NCBI GenBank assembly: GCA_911728455.2 | Contig: OU452221.1 | Coordinates: 10,274,141-10,338,140, forward strand | Reading direction: 5' to 3' | Origin: Marthasterias glacialis | Taxonomy: Eukaryota; Echinodermata; Asteroidea; Forcipulatida; Asteriidae | DNA length: 64,000 nucleotides | Shown here: positions 1 to 12,100 of the stretch, piece by piece | How positions within the stretch are numbered: position 1 is the stretch's first letter | Layout of the letters: the number at the start of each line of letters is the position of its first letter | Position numbers and translations under genes: made by a program | Notes under the pieces: generated by a model | Databases searched by the model: none | What the model was told of the DNA's origin: nothing | What the model saw: only the letters and a program-made list of their open reading frames with translations

Positions 1-41
1 AGCAGAATACAAACTCAAACGGGTATTGATTTCGATTGCAG

Positions 42-189
42 GATTACCTCTACGTAACCGACTCAACGAATCAGCTTCATTGCTACTTTAAAGACGAGGT
101 CAGGGGTCACTACTTCACCTTTAACCTTGTAACACGTAAACCGTTTGGCATTACTACGTATGCTGAGAACAACCAGAACTATGGTTCAT
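42..189 (+). CDS. Exon 1 in window: end of a YWTD-type propeller
   Basis: The acceptor CGATTGCAG ends at 41 and the donor GTGAGT begins at 190. The 148 nt exon starts in phase 0 and ends in phase 1. It reads [13 protein letters not shown] and then KPFGITTY, which resembles the last blade of an LDL-receptor propeller just before its EGF module. Earlier exons must lie upstream of position 1. Confidence 0.75.
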
Positions 190-3100
190 GTGAGTTGTTA
201 TCATGGTGTAGGCCTACTACGTTATCCGTGTATACAAATTGCCTGTGATAGTTTAAAAAAAAAAAAAACAAAAAAAAAAACGAGTTCCATTGTGGATTCA
301 CATTCATCAACAGTGACACGGTCAATGACGACTTATAACAACAAGGAACTGATATTAAGTAACAATTGTCAATTTGAATCAAACTGATAAAGCTCGTTCT
401 TGGTCCCGCAGATCAGTCGATGGTATCAGTCACAGTCGTAAATATCATGATGACATAGTTTTTGCAGATGCATTTATTATTGGCGTGCATTTTGGCATTT
501 GGAATGCGTTTACATTTTCTGTGTACTTTACCAATCGCTATTTTTTGCTGTCTTTGTATTATGTCGACATAATATGTTCTACTTTTTAATTTTTAAGGAT
601 TTACATATTAAATAATACCAGGTAATGGGCCATATTTAAGAGAGGGATGCTCCACAAGGACACTTGTTTACAAAGTCCATGAGAAAATATTAAGTACAAG
701 AACAAAGGAAAGAACAATACAGGTCTCCATCCACAGGGATGCATATACTTGAGAATGTGTGTTCACAAACAGTGATCTGTGCATTTTCATTTGGAAGCTT
801 TTTTGTTTTTGTTTGTTTGTGAGGTCGTTGGGTTGTGTGTTTGTTTGTTTGTTTATTTATTTGTTTGTTTGTTTTTTGTTTTTTGTTTGTTTGTTTGTTT
901 GCTTGTTGTTTGTTTTTTGTTGGGTTGTTTTTTTTCATGCTGTCTGTTTTTTTGTGTGGACATAACTCAATCAACCCCAATCTTGATGAGTGGATTGGTC
1001 TTGGGATCCCTCTCAAATGTCGAGGTCATTATGGCTAAAACAAAAATAATTGTCTGTGCAATAACCGGAGCAGGACTTGGCATTTCAACTCCAAACTGGG
1101 TGTGTGGATTGGTCTTGTGATCCTCAGAAGTACATTGTTTTTGGACTCCCCAAGGTCAAATGTCAAGGTCATTATGGCTTAAATAAGACGTGGTATTTGC
1201 ACTATTGAAGGAAAATTTAGGTTGAAAATCAGTTAAATGGTCAAGTCTATAGTCATATGCACGGGCCGGCTTTAGGGGCATCAGTGTTTACCATACTCGA
1301 GTTTTCTTGTTAGTGCCACTTTTTAAAATGTTGTTTACGGTATAAATAGTACCCGGTACAAGGCCATACATGCCTACTGGTAACATTGCTCACAAATAGT
1401 GATCTGGTTTATGCTTTGTAATCAACGAATTGTTGATTCTGTTGTTTTTCTGGCATTAATATGCAGCTGGTTGTGACACCAATCCGTGCGAGTTTCTCTG
1501 TGTTGGAGATGGAGGGAATGGATACAGTTGTTTGTGTCAGCATGGGTTCAACTCAATGCAGGATGGCACATGTGTCACAGGTATATATATGTATATATAT
1601 ATATATAGGTTACTTCATGTATATCATTTTTCTTTTTTTTTGCAGCACTGCATCATTGATTTTTGAAGAAGAAAAAACATCATTTCCATTTTCTATAAAA
1701 CAAAAACAATAATAATAACAAAAATGATCTAGGGGGACTTCCAATACTTTACCTCGTCTTTGAAAGTATTTTAGAAGCTTTTAGATTAAAAAGTTGGTAC
1801 AGAAAATGGATCAAAATAAAACAGACATTCAAGTTCCTTGAGTAAAAATTTTGTGGATAAGCCACAAAACTTTCGTCACAACAGAAGTTTTTTTCACATA
1901 AGCAACCCGCCCCCCAAATTTAAACAATATTTTGTAATAAACCGTGGCTAGAATTGCTATGCAAACAGTGAACACAGGGGTGCCATTTACGCTATTTCCT
2001 GAGACTATATCATGAATTATAATAAGCTATCGGTATTAGGTTTTACTCGGGAGGTTGAATTAGAAATAATGTACCCATCTGAAGCCACTTTTGCATCATA
2101 CTCTTGTTCTTTTGACTTCCATCCAGACTTGGGCATTCAGGTTCCTCCGCCCAAGTTATTTGTTCTCAGCCGTACCAGTATCTGCATGTATCCGGACAAC
2201 ATCCCCGATTTACCCTCATATCCCGGTCAGTGCATCCTGAGAGATTTGCCCAATGCAGTCGCAATGGCCACCGACACCAGAGACGGCATATTGTTCTACA
2301 GCACGCTCCAAGACAACATTGTGTACAGTATAAAACTACGCAGCGATGAAAGATCCGTCGAAGTCATTGGTGGAACGGGTGAAGTCAACGGTAACCCTTA
2401 ATTTATTTTACAACTTTGATTCCTTTGAAAAACTGTCAATATTTTTGTTGTTTCCATTTGTTGATTTATTTGTAGTATTATTTTGTACAGCCTGTCAAAC
2501 ACTTGGCAACATGGGAAATAACATTTAAAGAGAGAGGAAGTATCTGTTCACATTCCTCTTAAATTGGAATAGAGTGTACGATGGTGGAAAACAAGACTAC
2601 AGTTCTATAGAGTGCAACAGCTGGGGAAAAGGCTAAAATAATTGGAATGTATTAATGGTCATTTTTGCCAGCACGATGCCTCAATCCTCCCACATTCTCT
2701 TCTCCTTTGTTGTCATTCCACACAAAATTGTTAAGAATTTAGATAAGGTTAGTGTGCCTGCCCCAGTAATAGGCAATTACTATTTGGGCCTACCAGCTGC
2801 AGTCCTTCTGCATCATTCACTTTGGCAATTAGGTAAAGAAGTTTTTGGTACTGTAAGGGTTAAAATTTGGAAGAAAATAGTATAAAGTACCTAAATTTTC
2901 AGATGTCAGAACTAAGAATGGTATATCAAAAGAGGCTCTGCGTGTCTTATTAATATGCGTAAATCCAGTTCGACTTGGTTTATTTTTGTAAATACTACAG
3001 GTATTGCCGTGGACTGGCTCGACAAACTATTGTACTGGACGGATTCTCGCTTGAACCATATTGCTGTCTCGACATACGACGGCAGGCACAGAAGAATCCT

Positions 3101-6100
3101 TCTTGCTGACAATGTCATACAACCCGGGCACATCGTTGTTGATCCTCACGCAAGGTACAGGCCTATACTCATTCAAATCATTTCTCTTATTCCATGTTCA
3201 CAATCATGTTCACATGTTCACATGTTCACATGTTCACATGTTCACATGTTCACATGTTCACATGTTCACATGTTCACATGTTCACATGTTCACATGTTCA
3301 CATGTTCACATGTTTACGCCTCAATGTTGGCAATGCCTTGACATAACTGCAGGCATGAAGTTTATAAATGGTGTACCGTTGTCTTTGTGCATAAAATGAA
3401 CATTCCAAAAACAGACTTGGTCAAATCTGGTAAGAGCACACTCTGACCCGATATGGGATCTTCAATTGAATGACATGCTGAAACGGGCTGAGAAAGTTTT
3501 ATGTTTGGTTACTGACCCTTGCATTATGATCGGTGAAGGCCAACCATGTAAAAAAAAAAAAAATACTTATAATTATTCTGAGCTAGCGGCGTAGCCACGG
3601 GGGGCCTTTGGTGGGGCGGGGGGGGGGCACGTGCCCCCATAAAATCTCTGTGTCTCCCCTCCTATAAAAACAATTCAGATACATGTATTTCATTGAAAAA
3701 TACGGATCCTGGGCCCCCCATTGAAAAAAAAACCAGGCCACGCCGATGAAGCTGTTCTGTGCACAAGCTGGGCATCTGGCTACGATAGTCTTGTCAATGA
3801 CAATTAGATGAAATATCAAGCAGCACAAGTTATGTCTAATTATTGAGTTATTCCATGACTCAAGATGGCGGACATGTTCTTTACTCCCGTGGTCGGTGTC
3901 TTTTTAGCAAACCCTGACACTTGCACCTCATCTCGGCCTCACTTGATATAAACTTTTTCAGCAGTGTTATAAAAAAAGCGTTATAACTATAGCATTTAAA
4001 TTGTTTCCCATTTTGTGTTTTAATTTTCAAGATTTATATTTTGGTCCTACCTGGGATCCTCAGCAGAGATTGAACGAGCGGCCCTGGACGGTAGTAACCG
4101 TGTGGTGATTGTAAGGGGCGTGTTAGAGCCCGGTGGTCTGACAGTGGACTTCGATAGTGAACTGTGAGTAATATAAGCCGCTAAGCCTTTTTTCTTGTTT
4201 TACTTCACTGTACTTTATAATACAAAGGTCGAAGTCCAAATGCCACATGTATCGGAGGCGCGCACGTAACAGTGTAACATAACGCAACGTAACAATGTCA
4301 ATTTGACTGTTTCGTAGCCTTTCGTCAAGGCCTTCGTGGCTTAGACAGCTATGTAGCTGCGCAAAGACCAATACAAGTCAGCGCGCACGATCGAATGGCA
4401 AAGCCACTGTAGGGCCTTTTCCAACTTGATTTTGCGGTTTTTGATGTTGGATTATTCATGAAGTTTCAAACGGAACAGAGCTGAAACGTTAACCAATCAC
4501 AATGCGGATGAGGTTAATGCATGCTGACCCCCATCGCTTCTGATTGGCCGGGAATTTTGCTACCCTGTTAGGGTAGCAAAACTCGAGAAATAAAGAAAAA
4601 CAGCATAATTTCCCGACAAGTTGAAAAAGGCCCTCGTGGCTTCGCCACTCGTGCGTGCTGCTTTGGTCTTCACTGCAGTGGCTTCGCGGCTACACATTGT
4701 CTAAGCAACGAAGGCCTTGACGAAAGGCTAACTGTTTTTTTTTAGCTTGACAGTCTTATCTGAACGATTGTGCCTCTGACTCTATCCTTGCTCTATGCTC
4801 TGATAAATAGACTGTTGACTCAAGCTAAAGCTGGGTCAGATAAAAGTATGATAACGGTAGTGTACGAAAGCACCTCCATGATCATATACCAATCAAAGTG
4901 TTCCAGTCACGTTTTCAAATAATTACGTGAATTTTATCAAATAATTCCTAATTTCTTGATCAATCCAATCATCCAATCCTATATACGGACTGCATCGATC
5001 AAAACCACGGGTATATTATGATTACCCCAGAATAAACTAATTCACCCATACAGACAGAACAGACAAAACTTCTTTTTTCAGTTAAACAATGGAATTCCGA
5101 GCAAACCGATTATCAAACTTATCTGATCCCATTGTTCAGGAAAGCCCCTATTTGTAGTCCCTCGATAACAAGATTTTGACAATGTGCATTGACACAACAT
5201 TGATGAATGGTTATAGGTATTCAGTTCATTCCAGTTCATTCTGGGATTGCCATCCAATTTGTTGAGATCCTGAGATAATGTACCGCAGGATGATGACATC
5301 ATAAACGTAAGATGACGACATCCCGAGAAAACGACATCTGGAAAGTAGAATGTCGTCTTCGAGAGACATTTTTATCTCGGGGTGACGACATCCTGAAAGT
5401 TTGGATGTTGTCTTCCCAGGGGTTCTTGACATTTTCAAGATGCTATCGTCCCATGATGAATTATCTCTGAAAGTCTACATCCTACGTTCAGGATGTCGTC
5501 ATACCGAGATAATTTATCAGCGGGAAGTCGACATCTTACTTTTATTGATGTCGACTTTCTAAGATAAAATATATCTGGAAGACGACATCTTACTTTAGGA
5601 TGTTGTCATCCTGAGATAAGCCATCTCAGGATGTCGTCATCCTGAGATAAGCCATCTCAGGATGTCGTCATCTTACGTTTATGATGTCATCATCCTACGT
5701 TTATGATGTCATCATCCTGCAGTAAATTATCTCAGGATCTCAACATGCCGAATGGCACTTCCAGAGCCCCGTAGATAGTGAATCAATTTCAACTGTATCT
5801 TTTTAACAGGGCAGTAGCATTCATCGGCGATTTTCAACACGTAAATTAAATCTTTATCTTATACACTTTGGCACAGTTACACTGTATTTTTTTTTAAGAC
5901 ATCTCATGTTCACAGAATCTATATTAGAAGATTTTGCCTTTTTTCCTCTTGCACGAACGTCATGATTGTGTCAAACAAACCATTTTGTCCTACCCATTGT
6001 GTCCGACAAACCATTAAGTCCGACAAATCATTATGTCCAACGCATTGTGTTCGACAAACCATTATGTCCGACCATATTGTGTCCGACGAACCATTATGTC

Positions 6101-9100
6101 CGACCCATTATGTCTGTCGGACACAACCTGTCTGACATAATCGTTCGTCAGACACAATGGGTCGGACATAATGGTTCAAAATTGTCGTCGGACATCATAC
6201 AAGTTTCTTTTTCTAGTGGAATGTTTCTATTTCACGTGGAGTGTTTCTCTTTCACGTGGAAGTGTTTTTCTTTCACGTGGTAGTGCTACTTTTTCGTGTT
6301 TCTCTTTCACGTGGAGTGTTTCTCTTTCACGTGGTAGTGTTTCTCTTTCACGTGAAGTGTTTCTCTTTCACGTGGAGTGTTTCTATTTCACGTGGAGTGT
6401 TTCTCTTTCACGTGGTAGTGTTTCTCTTTCACGTGGAGTGTTTCTATTTCACGTGGAGTGTTTCTCTTTCACGTGGAAGTGTTTTTCTTTCACGTGGTAG
6501 TGCTTCTTTTTCGTGTTTCTCTTTCACGTGGAGTGTTTCTCTTTCACGTGGTAGTGTTTCTCTTTCACGTGAAGTGTTTCTCTTTCACGTGGAGTGTTTC
6601 TATTTCACGTGGAGTGTTTCTCTTTCACGTGGTAGTGTTTCTCTTTCACGTGGAGTGTTTCTATTTCACGTGGAGTGTTTCTCTTTCACGTGGAAGTGTT
6701 TTTCTTTCACGTGGTAGTGCTTCTTTTTCGTGTTTCTCTTTCACGTGGAGTGTTTCTCTTTCACGTGGTAGTGTTTCTCTTTCACGTGAAGTGTTTCTCT
6801 TTCACGTGGAGTGTTTCTATTTCACGTGGAGTGTTTCTCTTTCACGTGGAGTGTTTCTCTTTCACGTGGAGTGTTCTTTTCACGTTGAGTGTTTCTCTTT
6901 CACGTGGTTTCTCTTTCACGTGGAGTGTTCTTTTCACGTGGAGTGTTTCTCTTTCACGTGGTTTCTCTTTCACGTGGAGTGTTCTTTTCACGTGGAGTGT
7001 TTCTCTTTCACGTGGTAGTGTTTCTCGTTCACGTTGAGTGTTTCTCTTTCACGTGGAGTGTTTCTCTTTCACGTGGAGTGTTTCTCTTTCACGTGGAGTG
7101 TTTCTCTTTCACGTGGAGTGTTTCTCTTTCACGTGGAGTGTTCTTTTCACATGGAGTGTTTCTCTTTCACGTGGAAATGTTTTTATTTCACGTGGAGTGT
7201 TTCTCTTTCACGTGGTAGTGCTTCTTTTTCGTGTTTCTCTTTCACGTGGAGTGTTTCTCTTTCACGTGGTAGTGTTTCTCTTTCACGTGGTAGTGTTTCT
7301 CTTTCACGTGAAGTGTTTCTCTTTCATGTGGTAGTGCTTCTCTTTCACGTGGAATGTTTCTCTTTCACGTGGAGTGTTTCTCTTTCACGTGGAAGTGTTT
7401 CTCTTTCACCTGGCAGTGTTTTTCTTTCACCTGGTTGTCGCCACTTAATACGTGGAAACACTTAATAAAGAGAAACACTACCACGTGAAAGAGAAACACC
7501 ACCTCGTGAAAGACAAACACTTTCATGTGATAGAGAAACACTTCCAGAGACGTGAAGAATAGCACTTCCACGTGAAAGAGAAACACCACCACGTGAAAGA
7601 GAAACGCGATGTGGCACTAATGGGCTTCCGTACACCAGTTCACCTAAGTCTTTAGTTTGAGCTCATTAGTCGTTAAATACGCTTAATTTGATTTTTGGTT
7701 GTAGACTCTACTTTGCTGAGAAAGCAACTGGTACCATACGCGTTGTTGACTACATAGCCTACACAGACAGAATTGTGTTCCAGAAAAGTGGATCTATGTT
7801 CACTGGAATGGATCTGTACAAGGTACAGACCTAACAATTATCATACCTCTGAAGAATTACTGTATTGATTATTGTGTTACTCGCCAAAATCCATGAATCC
7901 ATTAATCTGTTAATTGGCAAGTGACAAACTAATTAAATCATACTGGATTAACAACCATAAATATTTTCTTCAAAAGGATAATTGAGTTTATCTTTGTTAA
8001 ATTGATTTCTCTTTTGCTTTTTAAAGTATAATTTTGTTTAATATCAATTTAGGAGTTGTCACCGAAAAAGTCTTAAGTGTTCTTTCTTTTCATAATTATT
8101 TTTATTTGTTGGTTCATATATTAAGGATTATCTTATCTGGACCGAGCGTGCTCCATCAAATGAACTCATTGTCATGAACAGAGTTAATGGGGAGCATGTA
8201 AGTCAGCATCCACTGGATGGTGTAATGGAGTCAGCCTACGGAGTCAGCATGTACGCCAACAGCAGACAGAAAAAGGGACAAAGTTCGTACATTGTTTTCT
8301 AATTGTGTGACGAAATGCAGATTTAAGATAAACCAGACATCAGTTTGCATAAATTCGTTTTGTCTGTAAATAGTGGTTTGATAACTAGATAGCAGTTATA
8401 TCCACCCATACGTCCACTCAGCTGCAAGCAGTTATTTAGAACCGATCACTATTCAACCGCCCCACCCCATTTTATCCACCTTTTCTTAGTGACAAACGAT
8501 TCCAACGGGAAACGGGCTATCGACTCTCGCAACCACTATGATCAGAAAAACACTCGAAGTAAAATTTGCAGGTGAACTAATTGACTGAATTGATTGTTGT
8601 ATTTTTCCAATAACTCAAATAGATCCTTGCTTAGACAGATTGCATGACTGCGAACAACTTTGTCTTCCCGCACCTTTACCGTCTAACTTCATCTGTGCAT
8701 GTGCAATCGGTTTTAAACTAGATGAAGACGGAACATCCTGTACCTCAGGTAAATTAATAAAATAATCCACTGGTTTGTTGTGGTTTAACTCGGACCAACC
8801 ACACAAGGGATTCATGTAGGCCTACGATCTCTACTTCGTTTTTTTCTTTTTTCTTTTTAGTTTTAGGTTTGTGTAAAACAGCCGGTAGCAGTTCAAACGA
8901 ATTTCATTTATAAGCAAATTGCTGAGACGTTCCCAAATCTTAATCTCGTTATTATTCGCCGAGCCGTGTGTGTCTGTATGGAACTCCTCCATGATTTCTG
9001 CATAAACCCGACATTTCACTGGAGAATGGTATTCACTCATCTTCGACCTCGACAAACAATGAACAAGATCAGTTTTGAATTGGCCGAGATATGAGCTAAA

Positions 9101-12100
9101 AAAATTATTAAAAAAAGAAAGAAAAGAAAATACGTGGATTTTAAGGGAATTTTCCACTATTCACGCAAATGGGACGCGCGTTGTTGCGTACACTGTATTG
9201 TATGTGTGTGGCATGGGGGCCCACGTGGAAACCTACGTCTTTAACAAAAGGGATTCGGGTGTTTTGACACGTTTACGAAATCAATTGGGCTAACATGTAC
9301 ACGAAATAATTGGGACATCGCTAAGAGAACAAAGTCCAAAAATGGAAGAACAATGGGGACGTCGCTAAAAATAAAACTAAGTCCATAAGTCCAAACATTG
9401 TGAAAACAATGGGAAGTCCTCGATAAACGGGTTCCACAAACGTTGTGTGTCACGTTTAAATATTAAAGAAGCCTAATATCATTAATACCTGATGGTCTCT
9501 CTTCGTTAAATGAACTCAACTAGCGGGACCCGCAAAACTGAACTCGTACTCTGCTTATTTGAGCAGTTCAATACGCAGTAGGTCCATGTTATTGTTTTGC
9601 TTCTGTGTATGTTTGTGTGTCTTTGTTGGGTTTTATGGCTGTTTATAGCATACACTTAATTGATAATATTATTACAGTTTTTTTAATTACTTTTCTGTTT
9701 TTAATGGAACAATAATATAGATTTAGTGACTGACAACTTTATTCTGGTGGCTGATACGTGCCTCCATAGCATCTTCCAAGTTGACCTCTCGACCCCTGAC
9801 CCCACTCTTCAAGCAGTCCCATTGGTCAACATCTCAAGTCCGCTGTCAGTTGGCTATGATCCTATACAGGGATTGGTTTATTGGAGTGACGTCACTGACG
9901 GTTCCATTAGTAGGGCCACACTGCACGGTGGTAATCAAGAGGTCATAGTGACGTCAGATGAAGATGAAGGTATTTTGAAGCATATTTTGATTTTTATCTT
10001 CTGTTAGTCTATACGGTGAAATAAAAATAAACCTTCTTTTTAACTTTTCTTTTAATATAAATACTGGAGCTTAGGTGATATGAAAGAAAAGACGAAGAAA
10101 AAAAGCAACAGAAAAACAAAACATAAAAACTTAAGTGTGCGGGACACACCTACGTGAATCAGCATGGGTGTGTTTGAAGCTCTTTGCATGTACACAGCCA
10201 ATTTAACATTAATCTATTCAGAAGGAAACTTTTAAGTGAACAACCTGAATAATCGATAAATGGATCTGAATGTTTGTGGTACCTCGCACCATACACCATT
10301 GCCTGTGGACACCCTGCCATAATTATTTAGTTAGCTTGATATTACCACAAAGAATACGGTATACATCGCTCTCCTGAGAGACGTGGTGTTTTAATAAGAA
10401 TATGGTGAGTAAAGTTAGTATGTTAATGCATGTATCCCCTCCCCGTGTTTTTCAGCCCCGTATTCCATAGTCGTAGACTCCAACACGAGAGTGATCTTCT
10501 GGACGGACACAGTGAGCAATACCATCCGAACGTGTCGTCTGGATGGCACGCACCGCGTTACGCTCGTGAACACTTCTCGAAGTCCACGAGCTCTGGCTGT
10601 ACTACCGAATGAAGAGTAGGTTTTTTTTTTTGGTGTTTTTTTTTTTTTTTGGGGGGGGGGGGTATTTTCATTAGTTATAAATGGCAAACATTTTGGAGTA
10701 TATTCTTGCAGTTGGACTGGTTTGTGTTGAGTGTGATCGGTCCTTCTGGTTTGGGTTAGTCTTTCGGGACCCTTTGCACCACGCGTGTGATTTTGGTATA
10801 GTGGTGCTGATTTTTGCCTGACCCCTCTTTTATCATAACCTGGGGTGGGTTTCTTTGCTAATTTTTCTTCTTTTACAAAGTGCATTAATTTCTAGGGAAG
10901 TGGACTGCCACACTGCCGTGGGCTAAACATGTGAACGAGAGTTAGTATAACATTTTATGTTTGCAATTGTGTGAAAACTCTTCTTCTCTTTGTAATCATT
11001 TGTTTTTGTTTTATGGATTTGGGGTCGAGTTCTTCTCAATAACTTTCTGTTGATTTGTCGTTTTTCAGACATAATTTGAGTGTTTTATTCTTTTTCTACT
11101 ACAAAACTTCCTCTACTACAAAACTTCTTTATGTCTGTTGTTGTTGTTGTTGTTGAAGACTTCTGTTGTGGACAAGATGGGGTGAGGACGGCACCGGTAT
11201 TGATAAAGCGTTCCTGGACGGCTCGGGAAAAGAAACGTTAGTATCTGCCGAAGGTGGTTTTTACCATGGACTAGCAATCGATGCCGCAGGTAAGGGTGAA
11301 CAAATTATTAATAATCATTGCCTTGTTTGAGATGCATTTAGATAGTAGCAAACGTTTTTGAAAAGTTTCGTGTTTGGTTTATTTTCTGCTTTTATGAAGT
11401 TAAATAGGCCTACGATATTATTAAACTTTTGTTACTGCTCTCGTGATATTTGTTGTATGATTATATGGTATTAAATTATCGGGTATGTTATAAAAATGTA
11501 GGGATACCAAGTGCGCCCTCAGTGTTCATGGGCTCGATGCAACTTTAAAATTTACATGATTTTTCTTTAAAAACTTAAAGTTTGCGTCCGCGACCTTTGG
11601 ACCCCCTTTTCCGTTTGGCTTTCAGCAGGAAGAGAGTACATCGTATTTTGTGTGGGTAAATCTCCTTAATTTTTAGCCACGCTTCTGAAGTTCTTCAAAC
11701 TCTAACTGATCATTAATTTAATTGTCATAAGTTATAGACTGTAAACAACTTTCAGACCGGTTTGCATGGTGATATCATGTACACTGTGCTCAGACTCGGA
11801 GCAGTAAGTTAAAATACTCGTGGAGTTAATGATTTACATAGGCCCTAACACTTTTACCATGTTTGCAACTATAACAAGGGCATAACCCGTATTTAAAGAT
11901 GATTTTGACATTAACTTTTTTAAATAATATACCAGCCTCTGAACCATTGGGAACTTAATCAAAATAGCAGTATTAGAGCTCAAATTTTACACTGGACTGC
12001 AGGCCCAAGCAGTAGTGTCCGGGCCAGTAAACTGTGTGTTTTAAAATACCTCACTGTGTAATATCTTGAATAAAAACAACTTATGTTCAAATGTTGACTT

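Noticed and set aside
690..1120. Frames rich in Cys/Phe/Val or Lys/Asn/Thr near 690-1120
   Set aside because: Low-complexity TTTG repeat read in different frames and strands.
2012..2126. Extension of the 2127-2390 exon upstream to a possible start at 2012
   Set aside because: A phase-compatible acceptor at 2126 joins the EGF exon, and upstream residues lack propeller features. An acceptor at 2140 breaks the phase.
3000..3154. Bacterial-type beta-propeller or operon interpretation
   Set aside because: The YWTD blades are split by GT-AG introns and mixed with EGF and Ig modules, which is an animal gene layout.
6171..7592. Open frames up to 186 codons ([19 protein letters not shown] type)
   Set aside because: Pure translation of the 20 bp CACGTG minisatellite in three frames and in reverse.
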